Assembly (NCBI RefSeq): GCF_011250635.1
Contig: NZ_JAANNP010000001.1
Coordinates: 776,933 to 840,932, forward strand
From: Motilibacter deserti
GTDB taxonomy: Bacteria > Actinomycetota > Actinomycetes > Motilibacterales > Motilibacteraceae
DNA: 64,000 nt
Reading direction: 5' to 3'
A model generated the notes under the pieces. That model made no database searches, had not been told where the DNA came from, and worked only from the letters and a program-made list of their open reading frames with translations. Position numbers and translations under genes: made by a program. Below are positions 18,485 through 25,867 of the stretch, piece by piece; positions within the stretch are counted from its first letter, which is position 1; each line of letters begins with the position of its first letter.

Positions 18485-18498
18485 CTGAGCCGGCTCAG
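18485..18498. terminator. Short palindrome between convergent genes
   Basis: CTGAGCCGGCTCAG is a 14-bp perfect palindrome placed between the 3' ends of the nitroreductase and the aldo/keto reductase, touching the latter's stop codon. It has no T-run. A bidirectional terminator is possible but weakly supported. Confidence 0.4.
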
Positions 18499-19430
18499 GC
18501 CCAGGCCGTCGTCAGGCGCTCGAGCTCGTCCGCGGACAGCTCGAGCGCCGCGGCCGGCAGGACGTCGGCCAGCTGCTCGGGCGTGCGCGCGCTCGCGATC
18601 GGCGCGACGACGCCCGGCTGGGCCCGCAGCCAGGCCAGCGCGACTGCCGCGACGCTCGTCCCGTGCGCCGCGGCCAGCTCGTCCAGGGCCGCGAGCAGCG
18701 CGGGGCTGCGCGGGTCGTCGAGGTACGCCGCGGCCCCGCCGCTGCGGACGCTGTCCACTCGCGCGCCCGGTCGGTACTTGCCGGTCAGGAAGCCCGAGGC
18801 GAGGCCGTAGTACGGCAGGAAGCCGAGCTGCTCGCGCTGCACCAGCTCCTGCAGGGCCGTGGGGTACTCGTCGCGGTTGACCAGGTTGTAGGCGTTCTGC
18901 AGGGCGACGAAGCGCGGCAGCCCCTCGCGGTCGGCAGCGGCGAGGAACTCGGCGAGCCGCGGCGCGGTGAAGTTCGAGGCGGCGATGTGCCGGACCTTGC
19001 CCGCGCGCACGAGCTCGGCGAAGGCGCCGAGGATGTCCTCGACGGGGACGCTCGGGTCGTCCTCGTGGGCGTAGTACAGGTCGATGTGCTCGGTGCCGAG
19101 CCGGGCGAGCGACTCGTCCGCCGCCTTCGCGATGGTCTCCGGGGCGAGCCCGCGCAGCCCCGACAGCTTGGCGACCTTGGTGGCGACGACGACCTGCTCG
19201 CGGTTCCCCCGCGTACGCATCCAGTCGCCGAGGATCTGCTCGGACTCGCCGCCGGAGTTGCCCGGGGCCCATTCGGAGTAGACGTCGGCGGTGTCGACGA
19301 AGTTGCCGCCCGCCGCGGCGTACGCGTCGAGGACCGCGAAGGACGCCTGCTCGTCCGCGGTCCAGCCGAAGACGTTGCCACCGAGGCAGAGGCCGAAGAC
19401 GTCCAGGTCAGTGGTGGGGATGCGAGCCAT
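18495..19430 (-). CDS. Aldo/keto reductase
   Basis: A 311-residue NADPH-dependent oxidoreductase of the AKR fold. The catalytic tetrad is visible in DTADVYSEW (Asp and Tyr), VVVATKVAK (Lys) and DLYYAHEDDP (His). The C-terminal cofactor loop region reads VAPIASARTPEQLAD. The sequence resembles the YajO/YghZ-like group that reduces aldehydes and ketones. The ATG at 19430 lies only 2 nt from the hairpin at 19433-19456, so the hairpin covers its ribosome-binding region. Confidence 0.94.
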   Translation of the reverse strand: MARIPTTDLDVFGLCLGGNVFGWTADEQASFAVLDAYAAAGGNFVDTADVYSEWAPGNSGGESEQILGDWMRTRGNREQVVVATKVAKLSGLRGLAPETIAKAADESLARLGTEHIDLYYAHEDDPSVPVEDILGAFAELVRAGKVRHIAASNFTAPRLAEFLAAADREGLPRFVALQNAYNLVNRDEYPTALQELVQREQLGFLPYYGLASGFLTGKYRPGARVDSVRSGGAAAYLDDPRSPALLAALDELAAAHGTSVAAVALAWLRAQPGVVAPIASARTPEQLADVLPAAALELSADELERLTTAWA

Positions 19431-19432
19431 GA

Positions 19433-19456
19433 CCCCTGGGATACCCGGCCCAGGGG
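19433..19456 (-). terminator. Hairpin ending the symporter operon, overlapping the leader of the aldo/keto reductase
   Basis: CCCCTGGG (19433-19440) pairs perfectly with CCCAGGGG (19449-19456) across an 8-nt loop. It lies 23 bp after the small membrane protein gene and ends 2 bp before the reductase ATG. There is no T-tract. It could act as terminator, or it could hide the ribosome site of a readthrough message. Confidence 0.5.
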
Positions 19457-19479
19457 CGAGGCCCGACGTGACGTTGCCC

Positions 19480-19824
19480 TCAGTGCTTGGCCCGACGCTC
19501 GGCCTCCTCCATCACCTCCTGGTCGTCGGTGCTGGGCGGCTCGGCCGGGCTGAGCCACATCCAGGCGAGGAAGACGAGGCCGAGGGCGAGCATCGCGAGC
19601 CCGGCCCAGAGGTTGATGTCGATCCCCTGCGCCTTCTCGCGCGCGCCGTCGCCGTCGACCAGCCCGGCGATGGTGACGATGACGCCGTAGACGACGAACA
19701 GGCCGCCGATCATGCGCCGGACGTCGAACAGCCGGGCCGCGCTCGCCGACGCCTGCTTCGGGTCCCCCTGCCGGTCACCCTCGTGCCGGGAGGCCCCGCC
19801 CTGCTGTCCGGGTCGTCGTGCCAT
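19480..19824 (-). CDS. Small two-helix membrane protein
   Basis: A 114-residue protein. The N-terminal 40 residues are hydrophilic with Gln and Gly. Two membrane helices follow (MIGGLFVVYGVIVTIAGLV and NLWAGLAMLALGLVFLAWMW), then an acidic tail. The ATG at 19824 has GAGGAGG just upstream, and the gene starts 10 nt after the symporter stop, so the two are co-transcribed. It is probably an accessory subunit of the sodium:solute symporter, inferred from position only. No known domain is recognised. Confidence 0.8.
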   Translation of the reverse strand: MARRPGQQGGASRHEGDRQGDPKQASASAARLFDVRRMIGGLFVVYGVIVTIAGLVDGDGAREKAQGIDINLWAGLAMLALGLVFLAWMWLSPAEPPSTDDQEVMEEAERRAKH

Positions 19825-19834
19825 GGAAGCCTCC

Positions 19835-21487
19835 TCAGAAGAACGGGATGTAGAGCACGACGGACAGGACGAGCGCTCCGGCGCCGAGCAGGACGGGCGA
19901 GCGGTACCACGCTTCGTCACCCTTGAGCAGGTCCGTCGGCTTGCTCGTCGCGGACCCCTTGCCGCCGTAGGTGAGGGCCGCGATCTCCTCGACCGGCTTC
20001 GGCGCGGTGCGCAGGCTGACCAGGACGGAGACCACGATGTCGACGACGAAGGCGAGCCCGGCGCCCCACATGCTCTCCTCCAGGTCCGAGCGGAAGTCGA
20101 CGACCCCGGTCTTGTAGAGGATGTAGAGCGTCAGCGACGCGAGCGTCCCGCTGAGCAGCCCCCAGAAGCCGGCCTTCGGCGTCATCCGCTTCCAGAACAT
20201 CCCGAGGATGAAGGTCGCGAAGAGCGGGGCGTTGAACAGCGAGAAGAGCGTCTGCAGGTAGTTCATGATGTTGCTGAAGCCGGCGGCGATGAACGCGGTC
20301 CCGATGCCGATGGCAACGCCGGCGACGGTCACCCAGCGGCTGACCTTGAGGTAGTACTCGTCCGGGCGGTCCTTGCGGACGTACTGCTGCCAGATGTCGT
20401 AGGTGAAGACGGTGTTGAAGCTCGAGACGTTCGCAGCCATGCCGGCCATGAACGCAGCGAGCAGGCCGGTGACGGCGACACCGAGCACGCCGGAGGGGAG
20501 GTACCTCTCCATCAGCAGCGGGATCGCGTTGTTGTACTCGAAGTCGGCCCCCGCCTCTTCCTTGCCGAGCTGCGGGATCAGCACGAGCGCGATGAGGCCC
20601 GGGATCACGGTCACCAGCGGGATGAAGATCTTCGGGTACGCGGCGATGAGCGGGGTGCGCCGTGCCGCGCTCATGTTGCGGGCCGAGAGGGCGCGCTGCA
20701 CCTCGGCGAAGTTGGTCGTCCAGTAGCCGAAGCCGAGCACGAAGCCCAGCCCGAAGATGATGCCCAGCCAGTTGGCGCCGATCGGGTTGGAGCCGGTGCC
20801 GAACCCGGTGCCCTCCCACGCGTGCAGGTACGCCTCGCCGCCGCCCTGCGCGCCGCGTACGCGCTCCTCCAGCCCGCTCCAGCCCCCGACCTCCTTGAGC
20901 CCGATGACGACGACCGGGACGAGGCCGGCGAGGATCACGAAGAACTGCAGGACCTCGTTGTAGATCGCGGAGGACAGCCCGCCGAGGCCGATGTAGACGA
21001 GCACGAACGCCGCGGCCACGCAGATCGAGACCCAGAGCGGCCAGCCCAGCATCGCCCGCATGACGATCGCGAGGGCGTAGAGGTTGACCCCGGCGATCAG
21101 CACGGCCGAGAGGGCGAAGGTGATCGCGTTGAGCAGGTGCGTGGAGTCGTTGAAGCGCAGGCGGAGGAACTCGGGGACCGAGCGGACCTTCGAGCCGTAG
21201 TAGAACGGCATCATCACGATGCCGAGGAAGACCATGGCCGGGATCGCTCCGACCCAGTAGTAGTGCACGGTCGCGACGCCGTACTGCGCGCCGTTCGCCG
21301 CCATGCCGAGGATCTCGATGGCGCCGAGGTTCGCCGCGACGAACGCCAGGCCGGTGACCCACGCCGGCAGGGCGCGGCCGGAGAGCAGGAAGTCCAGGCT
21401 GGTCCTGATCGCCCGTCTGGCCGCGAAGCCGATGCCCAGGACCGTCGCGAAGTAGAGCGCGAGGATCAGGTAGTCCAGGGGCGACAT
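19835..21487 (-). CDS. Sodium:solute symporter (SSS family)
   Basis: A 550-residue protein with about 13-14 membrane helices of the LeuT-like SSS fold. Visible features are FLLSGRALPAWVTGLAFVAANLGAIEILG, the YIGLGGLSSAIYNEVLQFF segment and AAFMAGMAANVSSFNTVFTYDIW, which carries residues typical of the sodium site. The overall look is closest to sugar/myo-inositol or vSGLT-like members rather than ActP. The solute is not certain. The ATG at 21487 is chosen; GTG 21508 is possible. An operator-like palindrome lies 51 bp upstream. Confidence 0.92.
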   Translation of the reverse strand: MSPLDYLILALYFATVLGIGFAARRAIRTSLDFLLSGRALPAWVTGLAFVAANLGAIEILGMAANGAQYGVATVHYYWVGAIPAMVFLGIVMMPFYYGSKVRSVPEFLRLRFNDSTHLLNAITFALSAVLIAGVNLYALAIVMRAMLGWPLWVSICVAAAFVLVYIGLGGLSSAIYNEVLQFFVILAGLVPVVVIGLKEVGGWSGLEERVRGAQGGGEAYLHAWEGTGFGTGSNPIGANWLGIIFGLGFVLGFGYWTTNFAEVQRALSARNMSAARRTPLIAAYPKIFIPLVTVIPGLIALVLIPQLGKEEAGADFEYNNAIPLLMERYLPSGVLGVAVTGLLAAFMAGMAANVSSFNTVFTYDIWQQYVRKDRPDEYYLKVSRWVTVAGVAIGIGTAFIAAGFSNIMNYLQTLFSLFNAPLFATFILGMFWKRMTPKAGFWGLLSGTLASLTLYILYKTGVVDFRSDLEESMWGAGLAFVVDIVVSVLVSLRTAPKPVEEIAALTYGGKGSATSKPTDLLKGDEAWYRSPVLLGAGALVLSVVLYIPFF

Positions 21488-21537
21488 GTCCAGCCGGAGC
21501 GCACTCACGGGCTCGACTGTGTCCGCTCCCCCAAGAT

Positions 21538-21551
21538 CCAAACGTGTTTGG
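21538..21551. promoter_or_regulatory. Operator-like palindrome before the symporter gene
   Basis: CCAAACGTGTTTGG has perfect 6-bp arms around GT. It lies 51 bp upstream of the symporter ATG and 93 bp from the divergent phosphatase start. The placement and symmetry suggest a repressor or activator site for the symporter operon. The binding protein is unknown. Confidence 0.4.
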
Positions 21552-21631
21552 CTCAGCCTGCTCGTTGCTCCACCTAACATCTCGGCGGAGCGATCTTGGC
21601 GTCGCCGCACACTCCGGTCCGGCTTCGGCCC

Positions 21632-21637
21632 TACCAT
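21632..21637 (+). promoter_or_regulatory. -10 box of the second SpoIIE-type phosphatase (leaderless)
   Basis: TACCAT ends 6 nt before the GTG at 21644, with no ribosome site between. The geometry is the same as for clpS, mec and pncB. Confidence 0.5.
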
Positions 21638-21643
21638 CGTCCG

Positions 21644-23866
21644 GTGACGAACGCGGAGGCCGAGCGCGCGGGCGGCTGCTGCGCCGGTGAGGCCGGCGCC
21701 CAGCGGCAGTGCCTGGAGGTGGACGCCGAGGGCCGTCCCGTCGTCGTCCGCGCCGGCCGTCACTTCGTCGAGCGCGAGGTCGTCTCGCGCGGCGCCACCG
21801 CTTTCGCCGACGACGCCGCCCTGGTCGCGGCCGAGCTGCTCGCCAACGCCGTGCAGCACGGCGGCCCGCCGATCTCGGTGTGCGTGGCCGGCGACGTCGA
21901 CCGCATCCGCATCGAGGTGCACGACGGGAGCGCCCGCCCGCCGGTCCGCCCGGCGCCCAGCACCAGCAACATGACCGGCCGCGGGCTCGCCCTCGTCGAC
22001 GCGGTGTCCGCCGCCTGGGGCGTGGAGCGCGACCCGGACGGAGGCAAGCTCGTCTGGGCCGAGCTGGAGGCCGGCACGACGCACTCGCCCGAGGAGGCCG
22101 TCGACATCGACGAGCTGCTCGCCGCGTGGCACGACGACGAGCCCTCGGCCGAGCAGCGCTACACCGTGGTGCTCGGGGACGTGCCGACCGACCTGCTCAT
22201 CGCGGCGAAGGCGCACATCGACAACGTGGTCCGCGAGCTGAGCCTCGCGCGCGACGCGTCGGGAGCGGAGGCGGTGCCGGAGCACCTGGCCCTGCTCATC
22301 GAGACCGTCGTCGAGGGCTTCGCCGACGCACGGGACGCGATCAAGCGGCAGGCCCTCGCCGCTGCCCAGCGCGCGGAGCCGCGGACCCTGCTGACGCTGC
22401 ACCTTCCGCCGTCGGCGGCCGACGCCGGCGAGGCCTACCTCGCCGCGCTCGACGAGGCCGACACCTACTCCCGCGCCGCCCGGCTGCTGACGCTGGAGAC
22501 GCCGCCGGCCCACCGGCTGTTCCGCCGCTGGTACGTCGAGGCGGTCGTCCGGCAGGTGCGCGAGCTCGCGGCCGGCAACCGCCCCGAACCCGTCACGCCC
22601 TTCGAGACCAGACTGCTCGACGAGGTGCAGCGGCTGGCCGCCCTGCAGCGGGCGAGCGACCGGGCGGCCCGCCTGCAGCGGGTGACCGCCGCGCTCGCCG
22701 TGACGCGTACGCCCGAGGACGTCGCCGACGTCGTCGTGTCCGAGGGCGTCGCGGCCCTCGGCGCCTCCGGCGGCGGCCTGCTCCTGCCGTCCGCGGACGG
22801 CGATCACCTCACCGTCCCCGGCGTCGTGGGCTACGCGGAGGACCTGGTGGACGCGCTGCGCGAGGAGCGGCTCGACGCCCCGCTGCCGGCGGCGACCGCG
22901 CTGCGCACCGGGCAGGCGGTGTGGCTCGAGTCCCAGGACGAACGGGACAGCACGTTCCCCGCCCTGCGCGGGTTCGAGGGCGCGACGGTGTCGATGTGCG
23001 CCGTCCCGCTCATCGTGGGCGACCGCACGCTGGGCGCCTTGCGGTTCAGCTTCACCACCCGGCGTCTGTTCGACAAGGACGAGCGCAGCTTCGTGCTGGC
23101 CCTGGCGGCGCAGACCGCCCAGACGCTGCTGCGGACCGAGGTCTACGCGGCGGAGCGCGAGGCGGCCCTCGAGCTGCAGCGTGCGCTCCTCCCGGCCGGG
23201 CTCGCGGCCATCCGGGACTGGGACATCGCGGCCTACTACAGCCCCGCCGGGGGCCAGGAGGCCGGTGGCGACTTCTACGACGTGCTCCCCCTGCCCGACG
23301 GGCGCGTCGTCGCGGTCGTGGGCGACGTCATGGGCCGCGGCGTGCAGGCGGCCGCGGCGATGGCGCAGACGCGCACCGTGATCCGGGCGTACGCGATCGA
23401 CGACCCGGAGCCGGCCGCCGTGCTGAGCCGAGTGGACGCCTTCTTCGAGACGCTCGACGGCGGGCAGCTCGTCACCGTGCTCTACCTGCTGCTCGACCCG
23501 CAGGAGGGCACGGCGCAGATCGCCAGCGCCGGCCACCTCGCCCCGCTGCACGTCCGCGACGGGCACGGCTCGGCCGTCGACGTCCGGGGCGGCACGCCCT
23601 TCGGCGTCACCGATGGCGCGCGCCGTTCGGTTCCCGTGACGCTCGCTCCCGGGGACGCGCTGGTCCTGGTGACCGACGGCCTCGTCGAGCGCCGCGGCGA
23701 GGACATCGACGTGGGCTTCGCCCGCGTCACGGCGGCCGTCACCGGCAACCTCAGCGGCGGGGCTGACGCACTGCTGCGCCAGGCCCTGCGCGCCGGCACC
23801 GCGGAGGCGTCGGCGGACGACGACGTCACCATCCTCGTGCTGCGGCGCGAGAGCTACGCGGACTGA
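21644..23866 (+). CDS. SpoIIE-type phosphatase with N-terminal RsbW-like ATPase and GAF domains
   Basis: A 740-residue signalling protein. An N-terminal HATPase_c domain (about 40-140) shows ALVAAELLANAVQHGG and GRGLALVDAVSAAWG. A poorly characterised helical region follows (about 155-340), then a GAF domain (about 350-500) and a SpoIIE/PP2C phosphatase (about 505-740) with EAGGDFYDVLPLPDGRVVAVVGDVMGRG and VTDGLVER. It should act on anti-sigma antagonists. Kinase-like and phosphatase domains are in the opposite order to the protein at 13719-16211. The GTG start fits a leaderless transcript. Confidence 0.92.
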   Translation: MTNAEAERAGGCCAGEAGAQRQCLEVDAEGRPVVVRAGRHFVEREVVSRGATAFADDAALVAAELLANAVQHGGPPISVCVAGDVDRIRIEVHDGSARPPVRPAPSTSNMTGRGLALVDAVSAAWGVERDPDGGKLVWAELEAGTTHSPEEAVDIDELLAAWHDDEPSAEQRYTVVLGDVPTDLLIAAKAHIDNVVRELSLARDASGAEAVPEHLALLIETVVEGFADARDAIKRQALAAAQRAEPRTLLTLHLPPSAADAGEAYLAALDEADTYSRAARLLTLETPPAHRLFRRWYVEAVVRQVRELAAGNRPEPVTPFETRLLDEVQRLAALQRASDRAARLQRVTAALAVTRTPEDVADVVVSEGVAALGASGGGLLLPSADGDHLTVPGVVGYAEDLVDALREERLDAPLPAATALRTGQAVWLESQDERDSTFPALRGFEGATVSMCAVPLIVGDRTLGALRFSFTTRRLFDKDERSFVLALAAQTAQTLLRTEVYAAEREAALELQRALLPAGLAAIRDWDIAAYYSPAGGQEAGGDFYDVLPLPDGRVVAVVGDVMGRGVQAAAAMAQTRTVIRAYAIDDPEPAAVLSRVDAFFETLDGGQLVTVLYLLLDPQEGTAQIASAGHLAPLHVRDGHGSAVDVRGGTPFGVTDGARRSVPVTLAPGDALVLVTDGLVERRGEDIDVGFARVTAAVTGNLSGGADALLRQALRAGTAEASADDDVTILVLRRESYAD

Positions 23867-24047
23867 CAGAAGCGTGCTTCCCACTCGGAAGTAGAAGCGG
23901 GCTCAGGAATCAACCTGCAGCAGTCCCGTCTGCCCCGGCCGGGATCGTGGCGCGGCACCATCACGCGAGCTGTCGTCCCGCGCGCCTCTTCCTGCGGGAA
24001 GTGCTGGCGCTGCGGAAGTCCTCGAGGCGGATCGATGCCTGCAACGC

Positions 24048-24692
24048 TCAGAGGAGCCCGGCTTCGTACGCGGCGATCACGAGATGGACCCGGTCGCGAG
24101 CGCCCAGCTTCGCGAGGATGCGGCTCACGTGGGTCTTCGCGGTGAGCGGGCTGACGACCAGCTCGTCCGCGATCTCCTGGTTGCTCCGGCCCGCGGCCAC
24201 GAGCCGAAGCACCTCCCGTTCGCGCGCCGTCAGGCTGGACAACCGCTCCGGCGCAGGCGCGTCCGGGTAGCTCAGCGCACGGGTGATGACCGCCCTGGTC
24301 GCGCCGGGCGACAGCAGCGCCTCCCCTGCCGCCACGGTGCGGATGGCGCCCAGCAGCGCGTCCGGACGGGTGTCCTTCGGCAGGAATCCACAAGCCCCCG
24401 CACGAAGGCCGCGCAGCACGTTGGCGTCCGTCTCGAACGTGGTCAGGATCAGCACCTTGCTGCCGCTCGATCCATCGGCGGCGACGATCTGCCGCGTCGC
24501 GTCGATGCCGTCGATGCCCGGCATCCTGATGTCCATCAGGACGACGTCGGGGTGCAGGTCGCGGGTCAGCACCACCGCCTCGTCACCGGTGCCCGCCTCC
24601 CCGACGACCTTCATGTCGTCAGCGGACCCGACCAGCAACGCGAACGCGCCACGCACCAGGGTCTGGTCGTCGGCGAGCAGGACCCGGATCAC
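24048..24692 (-). CDS. NarL/LuxR-type response regulator
   Basis: A 214-residue two-component regulator. The receiver domain has the acidic pair ADD, the phospho-acceptor D54 in VVLMDIRMPG, and a conserved Lys in FLPKDTRP. The C-terminal LuxR helix-turn-helix reads LTAREREVLRLVAAGRSNQEIADELVVSPLTAKTHVSRI. The GTG start at 24692 overlaps the kinase stop (GTGA). It is the last gene of the MMPL-kinase-regulator operon and probably controls it. The 181 bp beyond its stop, up to the converging phosphatase gene, hold nothing recognisable. Confidence 0.95.
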   Translation of the reverse strand: MIRVLLADDQTLVRGAFALLVGSADDMKVVGEAGTGDEAVVLTRDLHPDVVLMDIRMPGIDGIDATRQIVAADGSSGSKVLILTTFETDANVLRGLRAGACGFLPKDTRPDALLGAIRTVAAGEALLSPGATRAVITRALSYPDAPAPERLSSLTAREREVLRLVAAGRSNQEIADELVVSPLTAKTHVSRILAKLGARDRVHLVIAAYEAGLL

Positions 24693-25864
24693 GACGACAC
24701 CCGCCACGCCTCCGGCAGTGGCAGGCTGGCCCATACCTCGAAGCCTCCGGACTCGCCGGGCCCGGCGGACAGCTCACCACCGATGGCCCGTGCCCGTCCT
24801 GTCATCCCGGCGATCCCGAAGCCGGCCGACGTCACGGCCGAGTCCGGTCGCGCGGGCCCGTGGTCGACGACCGCGATCCGCAGCCGCTGGCCGTCCTGGT
24901 CGAGCCGGACGGTCGCGTGCTTGGCCCTCGAGTGCCGCACGACGTTGGTCAGCGACTCCTGGATGATCCGATAGGCCACGACGGACACCGTCGACGGCAG
25001 CTCGTCGCGCAGCCCGTCGGCCTCCACGTCGACCCGGACATCAGCCGCCTCGGCCATCTCCACCAGCCGCTGCAGCTCGCCGAGGTGGGGCGCTGGCTCG
25101 GTCGGCTCGGCCTCGCCGCCGTGCAGCACGTCCAGGACCGCACGCAGCTCATGAAGTGTCGACCTGCTCGTGTCCGAGAGGTTGTGCAGCGTGCTGGACA
25201 GCTCCTCCAGCGACGCATCGCCCCGCCTCGGCAGCTGGTCGATCAGGTGCGCAGCGACGGACGCCTGGACGTTCACGACCGCGAGGCCGTGCGCCAGGAC
25301 GTCGTGCAGCTCGGCAGCGATCAGGACCCGCTCCTCGGCCACCCGCCGCTCGACCTCGTCGGCACGCTCCTGCTCCAGCCGCGCGGTGACGGCCGCCTTC
25401 CAGTTCCCGTGGAAGCGCACGGCCAGCCCGGCGAAGAAGGCCATGAGAAGCCAGCCGACACCGAGGAAGGCATCGTCGGGTGCCCCTGACGCCTCGTCGG
25501 CGAGGACCGGCACGGTCACCGCGGCCACCGCCAGCAGGGCGGCGGCCGGCCGCCGTCGTGGCGTGTTGTAACGCGCCGCCGTGAACGCCGCCACGAGCGA
25601 GGCCGGCATCGTGGCCTCGTGGGGGTAGTCGAGGACGTGGTAGGGCGTCGACACGGCGAGGACCGCGAGGACGACGAGGATCGGTCGGCGCCGGCGGGCC
25701 AGCAACGGCGCCGACATCGCGCCCAGGAGCGCGATCGCCCACACGTCCACGCTTCGCTCGCCGTCGAAATCGACCGCCTGGAGCGCGAACGCGACGCCGA
25801 CGCCGAGCACGAACGCCGCCGCCGCCAGCAGCCGATCGGCTGCTGGCGGACCGAGCGCCGTCAT
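24689..25864 (-). CDS. Histidine kinase of the HisKA_3/HATPase type
   Basis: A 391-residue sensor kinase with five or six N-terminal membrane helices (about 10-150) and no large extracellular domain. The HisKA_3 dimerisation motif is ERVLIAAELHDVLAHGLAVVN with H187 as phosphate acceptor. The ATPase domain has IIQESLTNVVRHS and GFGIAGMTGRARAIGG. This DesK-like class pairs with NarL regulators. The ATG at 25864 is 3 nt after the MMPL stop. The stimulus may be a membrane-active compound, inferred from the linked exporter. Confidence 0.95.
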   Translation of the reverse strand: MTALGPPAADRLLAAAAFVLGVGVAFALQAVDFDGERSVDVWAIALLGAMSAPLLARRRRPILVVLAVLAVSTPYHVLDYPHEATMPASLVAAFTAARYNTPRRRPAAALLAVAAVTVPVLADEASGAPDDAFLGVGWLLMAFFAGLAVRFHGNWKAAVTARLEQERADEVERRVAEERVLIAAELHDVLAHGLAVVNVQASVAAHLIDQLPRRGDASLEELSSTLHNLSDTSRSTLHELRAVLDVLHGGEAEPTEPAPHLGELQRLVEMAEAADVRVDVEADGLRDELPSTVSVVAYRIIQESLTNVVRHSRAKHATVRLDQDGQRLRIAVVDHGPARPDSAVTSAGFGIAGMTGRARAIGGELSAGPGESGGFEVWASLPLPEAWRVSS

Positions 25865-25867
25865 CGT

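Noticed and set aside
13719-23866. Sporulation locus suggested by SpoIIE-type phosphatases and SplB-like genes
   Set aside because: Both families are common in non-endospore actinobacteria. No sigma factor, SpoIIAA/AB pair or spore coat gene is nearby.
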